Origin: Bolinopsis microptera
Taxonomy: Eukaryota > Ctenophora > Tentaculata > Lobata > Bolinopsidae
NCBI RefSeq assembly: GCF_026151205.1
Contig: NC_087083.1
Location: 13,826,944-13,886,943 of the forward strand
DNA length: 60,000 nt
Direction of reading: 5' to 3'
This document shows, in pieces, positions 34,427 through 47,721 of this stretch. The notes under the pieces were generated by a model. That model searched no databases, had not been told where the DNA came from, and saw only the letters and a program-made list of their open reading frames with translations. Every line of letters begins with the position of its first letter. Position 1 is the first letter of the stretch. The translations under genes and the position numbers were made by a program.

Positions 34427-35944
34427 ATGTTGGCACACTTGTTCTTCCAGATAATACTAGTTACACTGTATGTAGTTAATGGTTCCTGGCAACCTAGTAC
34501 CTACCCCGATTCCGACGATCTGGCCCACACAGCTTTACAGAGAGTTCCGGTCGAACACCTGGGTGAAGATGTTCAGTTGAGATGTACAAAAATATTTGAG
34601 AGGTCAGAATCTGACATGGAAATGACTTCCCGTCAATGTAGCCCATCCTGGAGTGACGGCTGTTACCACATGTGGTTGAAAGATGGTGAAAAGATTGATA
34701 CAAGAAATTGGAAATATGATACAAAGTCTATCATCACGTACGACTACTGTGAAAACTTTGAATGGACAACAGATTTAATAAAAGGATTCGGACCCATCGT
34801 TGAAATGAACTCAGGCGACAAAAATTACTATGCTAGCAGAGAAATGGCTTGTTACGCATCATCCCTAACAATCAAAGGTGTGGTTGCAGCTGACTTTGGG
34901 AAATACACATGTAACTTTTCACATCACACAGTAGACGAGGAAGAGAAGACAGATGACTACTACAACAATAGAGGCAGTTCACTGCAAACCATAACCCTTT
35001 ACAATGTAAACGACACAAGCATCAAACAGAACACAAAAATAGAGTACTTTCAGAAGTTTTACACGAAAGGGCTGAAAGATAAGATGTTGTTGCAGTGTGT
35101 TGCTACCGGTGGGGAGCTACAGTGGTCTACTGGTATTTACCCTGAGAGTGGTTCTGGTGTTCCCTTGGCGGAGTTGAATTCTCAAGATATTTGGCGATGT
35201 TTCAACTATTCGGAGAATCGGCACTCTCCACATAAGGGAATCACAGAGTCCTTTGTATATGTTGACCGTATATGTGCTTTGGATTCTGGTCGAACAATAT
35301 CGTGCATTGTTGGTGGCAACGGACTTGGACAGTTGAAAGGAAATGTAGCTTACATACGCAAGAAGTCCGGTTATGATGATTATTATTATGAATATCCCTA
35401 CTGGGAACGTGAACCATCTATGGCAATTGCTGGTTTTACAGTTGTCCCAGTGGTTGTTGCTCTACTGATCGCATCTCTCATATTTGCCGCGGTAAGAGCC
35501 AAGTTATGTGAGTGTTGCAGCCGTAGCTCTGTTAACCCAAGAATGGTACAGTTTCAGCCACAAGTTCCTGCTCAACCAAACCAAGTTTACCCAGCACAAC
35601 CGGTTCAAGCTCAGGTGCCTTATCCAGCACAACCGGTTCAAGCTCAGGTACCTTACCCAGCACAACCGGTTGAAGCTCAGGTACCTTACCCAGCACAACC
35701 GGTTGAAGCTCAGGTACCTTACCCAGCACAACCGGTTGAAGCTCAGGTACCTTACCCAGCACAACCGGTTCAAGCTCAGGTACCTTATCCAGCACAACCG
35801 GTTGAAGCTCAGGTACCTTACCCAGCACAACCGGTTGAAGCTCAGGTACCTTACCCAGCACAACCGGTTCAAGCTCAGGTACCTTACCCAGCACAACCGG
35901 TTCAAGCTCAGGTGCCTTACCCAGCACAACAAGTTCAACTCTAG
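34427..35944 (+). CDS. Ig-like type I membrane protein, array copy 5 (505 aa)
   Basis: The longest copy because its cytoplasmic tail holds ten 11-residue repeats, several with Glu in place of Gln (QPVEAQVPYPA). Otherwise as copy 4: signal peptide, Ig-like domain 1 with DFGKYTC, domain 2 with the short WSTGIYPES loop and DSGRTISC, stalk, membrane helix and KLCECC. Domain 1 has an acidic loop extension (DEEEKTDDYYNN). The tail is coded by a 33 bp minisatellite, so length polymorphism between individuals is expected. Its 3' flank was split by a LINE insertion at 36475-40268 and resumes at 40269. Confidence 0.87.
   Translation: MLAHLFFQIILVTLYVVNGSWQPSTYPDSDDLAHTALQRVPVEHLGEDVQLRCTKIFERSESDMEMTSRQCSPSWSDGCYHMWLKDGEKIDTRNWKYDTKSIITYDYCENFEWTTDLIKGFGPIVEMNSGDKNYYASREMACYASSLTIKGVVAADFGKYTCNFSHHTVDEEEKTDDYYNNRGSSLQTITLYNVNDTSIKQNTKIEYFQKFYTKGLKDKMLLQCVATGGELQWSTGIYPESGSGVPLAELNSQDIWRCFNYSENRHSPHKGITESFVYVDRICALDSGRTISCIVGGNGLGQLKGNVAYIRKKSGYDDYYYEYPYWEREPSMAIAGFTVVPVVVALLIASLIFAAVRAKLCECCSRSSVNPRMVQFQPQVPAQPNQVYPAQPVQAQVPYPAQPVQAQVPYPAQPVEAQVPYPAQPVEAQVPYPAQPVEAQVPYPAQPVQAQVPYPAQPVEAQVPYPAQPVEAQVPYPAQPVQAQVPYPAQPVQAQVPYPAQQVQL
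35600..35940 (+). repeat. 33 bp coding minisatellite in copy 5 tail
   Basis: Ten tandem 33 bp units encode the 11-residue tail repeat. Equivalent arrays have two units in copies 1 and 2 and six in copies 3 and 4. Confidence 0.95.
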
Positions 35945-37170
35945 GCTCCTTACTCTGTTGATTTATAATGGACACAGTTGTGTATTTTATGGTTTTAAAG
36001 CCCTGTTTACCAGGCGACTCACAGTTTATGTATAACAGACTACAAAGTGGGCAAAATTAACGCAATGTTAACTTATCATTACGAACGCTCTGTACCGTAC
36101 TCAATGGTTTCTACTCTCGTGTCCAGTACTCTGATATTAAAAGCTTATTATTGCACACATTAAGTGTACCAAGATATTAAGCTGTTACTTTATTATCTTA
36201 TTGAATATATCAGATAGAGTAGTTTCTACTTAGTTTAAATCTTTTTATTATTGTAAATATTGTTTTGTTGATAATCTTCAGCTAGTTTATGAATTATGGA
36301 ATTGATGGTACCTATATATATATACATGTTACAGTTCTGAGGTTATTTCAAATTCAGCTGTTTTTTTAGTTTGCTGTTTAAGTTTTAAAGTCAATGATTT
36401 TATATTCAAATTTGTTCATTTTTTCAGTGGTATTGTACACATTATATTCATAAAATAGAAGTTCTCATTTTCATATTTAAAAAAAAAAAAAATTTTTTTA
36501 AATTTTTTAAATTTTTAAATATGCAACTTCTAAAACCAATGGAGCCCTCCTCGGGGTCATTCCTCTCGCATTTGCGAAAGTCGTCCCAAAGGTGTAAAAG
36601 GAGGTCAGGATTTGTACCCGCCAAGCTATTACATTGCTAATTGTTGACCATCGGCCTTCACTGAAGGTAAGTTTTTTTAGAGTGGAGGCCTACCGTCAGC
36701 TTTGGATGCAGGGCCAAGCGGGAAACAACGTCAAGGCCCCTTTCTACTTAGGCCATGTTGGTTTTGGCAGATACTGTGGTAATAAAATATAAAGTGAATG
36801 AGTGAAATGAAGTGAGTGAAAAGGGTGTAAGAGAGGAGGCTGGAGGAGCTTGTAAGAAATTTAGGAAAGGAAGGAAGCAGGGCATGTACTACAAAAAGAC
36901 AGCTACTAGTAGTACTGCAAGATTGTAACAATAACCGATAAAAATTAAATAACATAGACAGCAATAAAAATGGAGTGGACATATTACCCTAATCGGCCAA
37001 GATCGACACAATAGAACTTTTGTGACCTATTTTATCTCCTTGAAGTGATAGCTTAAGAAGTTTGATATACCCTTGCCAGATCAGCAAGTCTCCTGCCTGA
37101 AATTTTTTGCTAATGTACCATTTGGCAACGATATTAAAATAATTTATAATTTGTGAAGTGTGATTACAGA

Positions 37171-39950
37171 CTATAAAATTAATTTTAGTGGGATCTTCGT
37201 AATTTCTATCGATTTTCCTTTAATAAAGTCTTCAAGTATTGTGATGAAGCTATTTGTGTGAATACAATGGAGGTAAATATGAGGAATAGTTTCTAAATAT
37301 GTTTTACACAGGCTACACATGGGAGTATCTGTAACAATTTTCATCTTATGTCTCATGTATCTACAAGTTGTGATCCTCATTAAAAGTTTGTAGTGAAATT
37401 GAATCAACTTAAAGTTTTTAGATACTAAGAAAAACAGATTGCTTAGAACGATTGCCCAGTCGATGGCTTGACTGTTCAAGTCGATAACCCTCTGACGTAA
37501 AGGAGACAGCTCGTTTGGGCAAATAGAATCGTACATTTTATCCCGAATTTTGCTTCCCTTCACCTGCCCAGTTGCAGAATGTAAAAATTGAAGTTTTATA
37601 TTCGGGTCAACAAATTCGATATTCCTTGAGTTAATCGTGGGACAGTTATATCTCCGTATCCCCATGATAATGTTACAGTAATCAATTTTGGAAATCGTAT
37701 TCGGAGACAGCTCCCACTTGTTCATGAACATATCGTAGTTAAGGAGTGTACTTTGATCTATAGAAAGGAAATCTGAGATGTAAAATATTCCCTTATCAAT
37801 AAGATGATTGTTCCAAAGTTTGGACCCGATGTCAGTTATTTCTGGGTTGGACCACACACAGTGATCAATAGAACCCAAGGCTGCATTAGCCGAACTAATC
37901 TTCCACTCAGTGTAGCAATTAAGTACGTCCTGTGTAAAATTACAGTTGATATTAGCGAGACCGTTTTCTACAGAGATGGTGATGTGCTCGGGAAATTTCA
38001 GTTGCATAATCATAATATCTTTCCAAGTGTGGCGAAAGGAATCATGTAGTAGCTTTGAAATAAGATTAGTTTTAAGACCTATAATAAAATCGGATAAATA
38101 AAATAGTCCCAGGCCTCCATGTTCCTTGTTTCGGGTTATGATTTCACGTTTTATTTTATCCCGTTTGCAACCCCAAAGAAAATGGAATATAGTCGTGTCA
38201 AAAGTTCTGATAAAGGAAGCATCTGGTCTGGGGAGAGGAGGAACCAGGTATGTTAATTGGGAAAAGAGGAGAGTTTTGATAACCGTACATTTACCCATTA
38301 CCGTCAGATCCCTCTTGTTCCACCTGTTAATCCAAGACCGAACCTTAATCAATTTATCATTATAATTACTGTTGACTATATCCATAAGTGAGCCATCATT
38401 CCTATAAACTATACCCAAAGCCGTAAAGTTGTTTGTAATAAAATCATCGCCGTAGTTCATTTGAAGGGACGCTAGAAGAGTTGTATTAAGGCGAGCACGA
38501 CCTAATGGAATACATCTAGTTTTGTCGATGTTAGCTTTACACCCCGAGCACTTAGCAAACGTTCTGAGTTCTACCATAACTGCCTCTACTTTCTCTATTG
38601 AAGCTTTCAGAAACAGATCAGTGTCGTCTGCAAAGAGACTCTGTAGAATTTCCACACCCGATATGTTAATACCCCTGATATTAGGGTTGATCTGAAGTTT
38701 ATTCGAGAATGTTTGAGCCACAAGTAGAAATAGAATAGGAGAGAGTGGGCTACCCTGATGAAGACCTCTGAGGAGATAAATAGGTGCGCTTAAAAACCCA
38801 TTAATATTTGCATAGCTAAAGCACGCTTAAAAAGCCACTTTAATCAACTTAATAATATAATCACTGAAACCTAATTTTTCAAGCGTACTGAAGACAAAGT
38901 TATGTTCTACCGAGTCAAAACACTTTTCAAAATCAATCTGTAAAAGGAGACCCTCTTGTTCCGAGTCGTTATTAAATGATTCCAGAACCATTGACATGAG
39001 AATAAGATTATCTGCTGTACTCCTGCCTGCTTGAAAGCCTGACTGGGTGTTGCTGATTATGCTAGGGATAGCCTTCATAATCCTATTCTTAGCTATATGT
39101 GTGAAGATTTTATAGTCAATGTTTAGCAGAGTAATAGGTCTCCAATTTTTTATGTAGTTAAGTTCCACTGGGCTTTTAGGCTTGGGAATAAGAGTAAGAA
39201 TACCTATTCTCTGCGAAGGCGACAGGCATCCACTGTCAATAGATTCTACATAGCAGTCGTAAATAATCTGCCTGATATCCAACCAAAAGGTTTTATAAAA
39301 TTCAGCAGATAACCCGTCCCAACCTGGGGATTTATTGTTTGTTAACTTGTTCACAATAGCATCCATTTCGTGTAATGAAATAGGTCCCTCCAGAGTTTCA
39401 GTAATTTCCTGTGGGATTTGCTCAAGCTCGCTGCTGGTTACATAATTATCTATCTCAGTGGGAGATGGGTTAGTTGAGTTATACAGATTCTGATAAAAGT
39501 TAACCACGTGACTAGAGATGTTATCCTGGTCTGTTAGTTCATTTCCGTCGTTGTCTATCAATTTACTAATACATTTTTTCTTGCCGTTTGATTTTTCAAG
39601 TCCAAAAAAGTATTTAGTCGAGCGCTCCCCTCCTCTGTCCATTTCACACGTGATCTGGTAATTGCACCTCTCACCTCCTGGTCTATAATATGATTTAAAT
39701 CCAACTCTGCTTCAAATAATTTCTTCTGTAGTATCGTACAGTTAACTAGATTCGAATCGTTTTTACAGTCTTCAATATCTTTTTTTAACTTTTCTTTTTT
39801 CACTGTGATTTCTTTTTTTTTCTTTTTACCAAAGGACATTCCAAACTGTTTTATTTTGATTTTTATAACGTCCCAAAGACCCCTGTAAGAATCAAAGCTA
39901 TCTTCTTTTGTATTATGAAAGATTTTCTTTATTTCGTTAATAAAATTTTG
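37171..39950 (-). pseudogene. LINE ORF2 remnant: reverse transcriptase
   Basis: Read 39950 to 37171. It opens with GYWKINNSHLLDQNF (segment between endonuclease and RT), then the RT fingers and palm: NWRPITLLNIDYKIF, SGFQAGRSTADN, DFEKCFDSVEH, GLHQGSPLSPILF and the catalytic FADD (38631-38620). Near the C-terminus is CSLCKTYLETIPHIYLHC, a CX2CX8HX4C knuckle of the L1/Tx1-like type. Two defects are visible: a frameshift near 39615-39645 (inside RSRVKW...GERSTKYFFGLEK) and an in-frame TAA at 38829-38827. The element is therefore dead. The clade call (L1/Tx1-like) is from motif style only. Confidence 0.88.
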
Positions 39951-39988
39951 ATCTAGGAGGTGAGAGTTGTTAATTTTCCAATATCCTT

Positions 39989-40054
39989 TTCCGTGTGCAA
40001 TAGTAGAGCCCTGGAGGGATAGCGAGATGTATGGCTCTACTATTGCACACGGAA
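39989..40054. repeat. 22 bp perfect inverted repeat at the LINE 5' end
   Basis: Arms 39989-40010 and 40033-40054 are perfect reverse complements with a 22 bp spacer. The left arm is genuine LINE coding sequence (reads GSTIAHGK on the minus strand); the right arm repeats it in the opposite sense, then unrelated sequence follows. This is consistent with template switching or snap-back synthesis at the end of reverse transcription. Confidence 0.8.
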
Positions 40055-40268
40055 TTACGACGTTTATGATATGTCACTGCTCAAGAGTTTTCTCACGACT
40101 AAAGACTCTCTAAAGGAATAAGAACGACTTAGAAGGGACTTGATACAAATATGAGACAATTGTGATATTAATGTGTATTATGAACAATTTGATAAACATT
40201 TCATTCAATAAGTGTATTTCAATAGATCCAAGAAATGAGACTCAATTAAACTCTATATAACAAGAATG

Positions 40269-40595
40269 ATTTTCATTCTTGCTGATAAATTTGCGTTTTA
40301 CTGTTAATTAATATTATAGTATTATGATAAAAATCCTTGTAATTGTCCAAGTGCAGTAACAATAGTTAACTACAATTAAATACATTTATTGACGTGATAC
40401 TCCCCTGTGGATGGCCGTAAAAAGCCGAAACTAGATTCACACAACTAGTCGAGTCACAGGCAGGTAGCCTCGAGATACGTCGTTTTCGTTTCTTAATGAT
40501 GATTAATTAACATACCCATATAATTGAGCATGCTTAATCATAGTATTCATAATTAACTTAGTAATATTTTAAACCAGCATTAACCTCTCCATAAC
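40269..40595 (+). other. Displaced end of the copy 5 3' flank
   Basis: Resumes the array flank (ATTTTCATTCTTGCTGATAAA onward) and ends about 150 bp before the PHAF1 start codon, marking the right edge of the array. Confidence 0.8.
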
Positions 40596-40611
40596 CTATT
40601 TAAAAGTTTAA

Positions 40612-45183
<4,572 letters not shown>

Positions 45184-45357
45184 ACGTGACATCATCATCA
45201 TGTCACGTGATTTCATCATCATGTCACGTGAACCAATTAAATTGACTCAATGGAACGCAGTTGAGAGTATTGTGATTGAAGTGGTGTCGTTTCAAGGATG
45301 TGAATTATCAGAAAGTTAACGAAGGTAAAGCAAAAAAAGAAATAGACTCAAAGTTAC

Positions 45358-45518
45358 TTTATCGGACCTTATTTGGGCGGACATTGCGCAGACAGACACA
45401 ATTTTGGGCGGACATTGCGGACAATTATGGGCACAAATATTTCTCTGCTCGTTCAAGACAGTCGGACTTCAATTAAAGTGAACATTACGTGGACGCTGTC
45501 CTACTAAATAATGTCCGA
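45358..45518. mobile_element. Diverged fragment of the CCTTATCGG element
   Basis: TTTATCGGACCTTATTTGGG and repeated GCGGACATT motifs match the left end of the element at 10423-11318; TAATGTCCG closes the right side. Too short and diverged to define a full element. Confidence 0.55.
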
Positions 45519-45604
45519 AAAGATTAATTAGTTGATATTTGTTGTACAATTTCGGGGTTTGAGATTTATTGTTGGTAATTTTTGCATTTCATACCAACAA
45601 AATA

Positions 45605-45808
45605 TTTGATAAGTTAAATGAAATTTCAATGGTAGATAATGACGAACAATTAGTTTTTACGTTCTCCAAACCTTCATTGTGTAGCTTTAGATACGGTAAC
45701 CACAAAGTTTGTAATTGTAGTTTTGCTTGCACGGATTTTTACATTGATAGAGCCATTTCTGTGAATTGTAACACATTTATATACGTTAAAGTTAAACAAA
45801 AGAAATGA
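45605..45808 (+). other. Possible cysteine-bearing exon, unrecognised
   Basis: An open frame ending at TGA 45806-45808 reads like a folded domain end (FTFSKPSLCSFRYGNHKVC, then NCSFACTDFYIDRAI, then VNCNTFIYVKVKQKK), with five cysteines and no low complexity. It has no convincing ATG and no partner exon that I can find, so it may be a 3' exon, a pseudogene piece or chance. Confidence 0.25.
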
Positions 45809-45940
45809 TATTTAGAATTACATTTTAAAACTTTGGTTATTTGTATGCATTGAGAATTGAACGTTGAAGAGATGTCTAGATTATTGTGCAAGACTGTTAT
45901 TGAAAACGAGCATTTTCACTTGTCGCAAAACGGAATTATT

Positions 45941-46285
45941 CCATCCATCCATCCATCCATCCATCCATCCATCCATCCATCCATCCATCCATCCATCCAT
46001 CCATCCATCCATCCATCCATCCATCCATCCATCCATCCATCCATCCATCCATCCATCCATCCATCCATCCATCCATCCATCCATCCATCCATCCATCCAT
46101 CCATCCATCCATCCATCCATCCATCCATCCATCCATCCCTCCCTCCCTCCCTCCATCCCTCCCTCCCTCCCTCTCTCCCTCCCTCTATCCCTCCATTCCT
46201 CCCTCCCTCCCTCTCTCCCTCTCTCCCTCTCTCCCTCCCTCCCTCTCCCTTCCTCCCTCCCTTCTTCCCTCTCTTCCTCTCTCCC
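45941..46285 (+). repeat. (CCAT)n microsatellite passing into a CCCT-rich tract
   Basis: About 50 copies of CCAT (45941-46137) followed by CTCCCT-type pyrimidine sequence to 46285. The long frames here (HPSI, DGWM) are repeat artefacts. Confidence 0.97.
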
Positions 46286-46519
46286 CGAATTTTCTAGAAG
46301 ATAAACTACGCCTAGTTCAGTATCATCACCAGCTATTAGTCTCATCTCACACATTGTTAGAAAATAGCGAAATTAATAACTTAATATGTAATAACAGCAC
46401 GAAAAGATGTCGCTGATAGGCAATAGCTCCTCCCTCGCTCCCTCTCTAACTCGCTTGGATTAGTAAGTTGCAACACACTGAGTATCAATAATCAGTACGT
46501 TGCTTTTCGTTTCTTGTAA

Positions 46520-47646
46520 ATGATGTTGCGTCTAGCTTGTCTAGCTTTTTTTGTCCTTTTTCTAGCTATTGTGACAGCAGGTTGGTTTTGTGTATAACAC
46601 GTTGAACGATTTTTAAAGGCTAAATGTCCGAAAATTAAAAAAAATGTGACCTAAAAGTTTTGCAATTTACGATTTCCATTCAACGTGATCCTATGCTAAG
46701 GACCCGGAATGTAGCCTTTTTAGATCAGATCTCTTTCAGGTCTCGAGATCAGAGAACCCAAAACAATAAATGAAATTTCCAACCAATACAATTTTTTGAA
46801 ATTTCCGACTGATATTCGACCATTGCCTTCCTTAAAGTTAAATCGAACCGGATTCAGCCGGCTGAATCCGGCTAGTCCGGTATTCGGTCGGCTGATCCTA
46901 ACTAAGACTTTACTTATTACTTTGTAATTATCACTATTCATTTCATACTTATCATGATATTATGATATTGCAGAAGTTGAAGAAGTTGAGGATACAGATA
47001 GCCAAGAATTAAATAAACTTACCGACGGGGATTTAGCTGAAATTGTGAAACGGCAAGGTAATTATCACATATGACATAACTTCCACATTGGTGAATAAAT
47101 TTGGCGTAACATAAATTGTACTTTCATACTGCTGATAAAAATTTTAGTTTAGTAAGTTTACAATTATAGAATAAAATAGTAGTGACATTTCCATATTATA
47201 ACAATGCAATATGAATATAATAGTAGTGACATTTCCATATTATAACAATGCAATATTCTTATTGCATTGTGCAAATAAATGTAAACTGACAGGATGGAAT
47301 AGAAAGCATAGAAAAAGTAAGAAAGACAAAGGCAGCAAGGTAATAAAATTAAATAACATAACTATGTACTAGTTTGTAGTTGGTTTGTTGAATGAAAGTA
47401 TTTAATCTAGATATCTTTATTCGTTATACAAACTAACATCTCGCAGTTGCATCTTAAAAATATACAAAATACAACTTTTTGTAAACCTCCAGTTCCAATT
47501 CAAAGTTTAACTTTAAGAATCATCACCCAGTCAGAGTATGAACTTATTATTAATAAAGTTGATTAATATTGATTGCTTAGTTACAGTTAAACTTTTACTT
47601 ACTGTCGCTGCTCCAGGTTATCGTGGAGTTAAACGATCGTCAATGA
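46520..47646 (+). CDS. Small secreted cationic peptide precursor, four exons, 73 aa
   Basis: Exons 46520-46580, 46974-47057, 47293-47339 and 47617-47646, with GT/AG introns and phases 1,1,0 that keep one frame to TGA. An AATAAA follows at 47715. Exon 1 encodes a clean signal peptide (MMLRLACLAFFVLFLAI, cut probable after VTA). Exon 2 encodes an acidic pro-segment (EVEEVEDTDSQEL...DGDLAEIVKR) ending in a Lys-Arg site. Exon 3 encodes a highly basic piece (QGWNRKHRKSKKDKGSK); Gln after KR could become pyroglutamate. Exon 4 adds VIVELNDRQ. Acidic pro-part plus basic mature part is typical of cnidarian antimicrobial precursors (arminin-like layout) and also of neuropeptide precursors. No family match is claimed. 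The model is by eye; cDNA would settle it. Confidence 0.6.
46587..46973 (+). other. Intron 1 of the peptide gene
   Basis: Includes the short palindrome AACCGGATTCAGCCGGCTGA (then ATCCGGCTAG) near 46846-46878. No other feature. Confidence 0.4.
47177..47258 (+). repeat. ~41 bp tandem duplication
   Basis: AATAGTAGTGACATTTCCAT followed by ATTATAACAATGCAATAT occurs twice, within intron 2 of the peptide gene. Confidence 0.85.
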
Positions 47647-47721
47647 ATTGAAAACAGCAGGATCGAGCAGCTCATGTTATGCTGCATGGAATGTTATAAC
47701 ATAAAAATAAAACGAATAAAA

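Larger units (their letters stand above)
36475..40268 (-). mobile_element. LINE (non-LTR retrotransposon) insertion, 5'-truncated
   Basis: Inserted in the 3' flank of array copy 5. The direct repeat ATTTTCAT (36467-36474 and 40269-40276) is the target duplication, and the other copies show the uninterrupted site CTCATTTTCATTCTTGC. The element's 3' end lies at the left with an A/T-rich tail (36478-36520). Coding remains cover the end of the endonuclease region, reverse transcriptase and a C-terminal zinc-knuckle. The ORF1 and most of the endonuclease are missing. The last 236 bp (40033-40268) do not read as LINE and start with an inverted repeat. Confidence 0.88.

Noticed and set aside
29258-35975. 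Leu/Cys/Trp-rich and Glu/Pro-rich minus-strand frames, and +1 plus-strand frames, over the receptor tails
   Set aside because: Shadows of the 33 bp coding repeat; the receptor frame is continuous with conserved Ig domains.
45857-46354. HPSI and DGWM repeat proteins
   Set aside because: Microsatellite (CCAT)n and CCCT translation.
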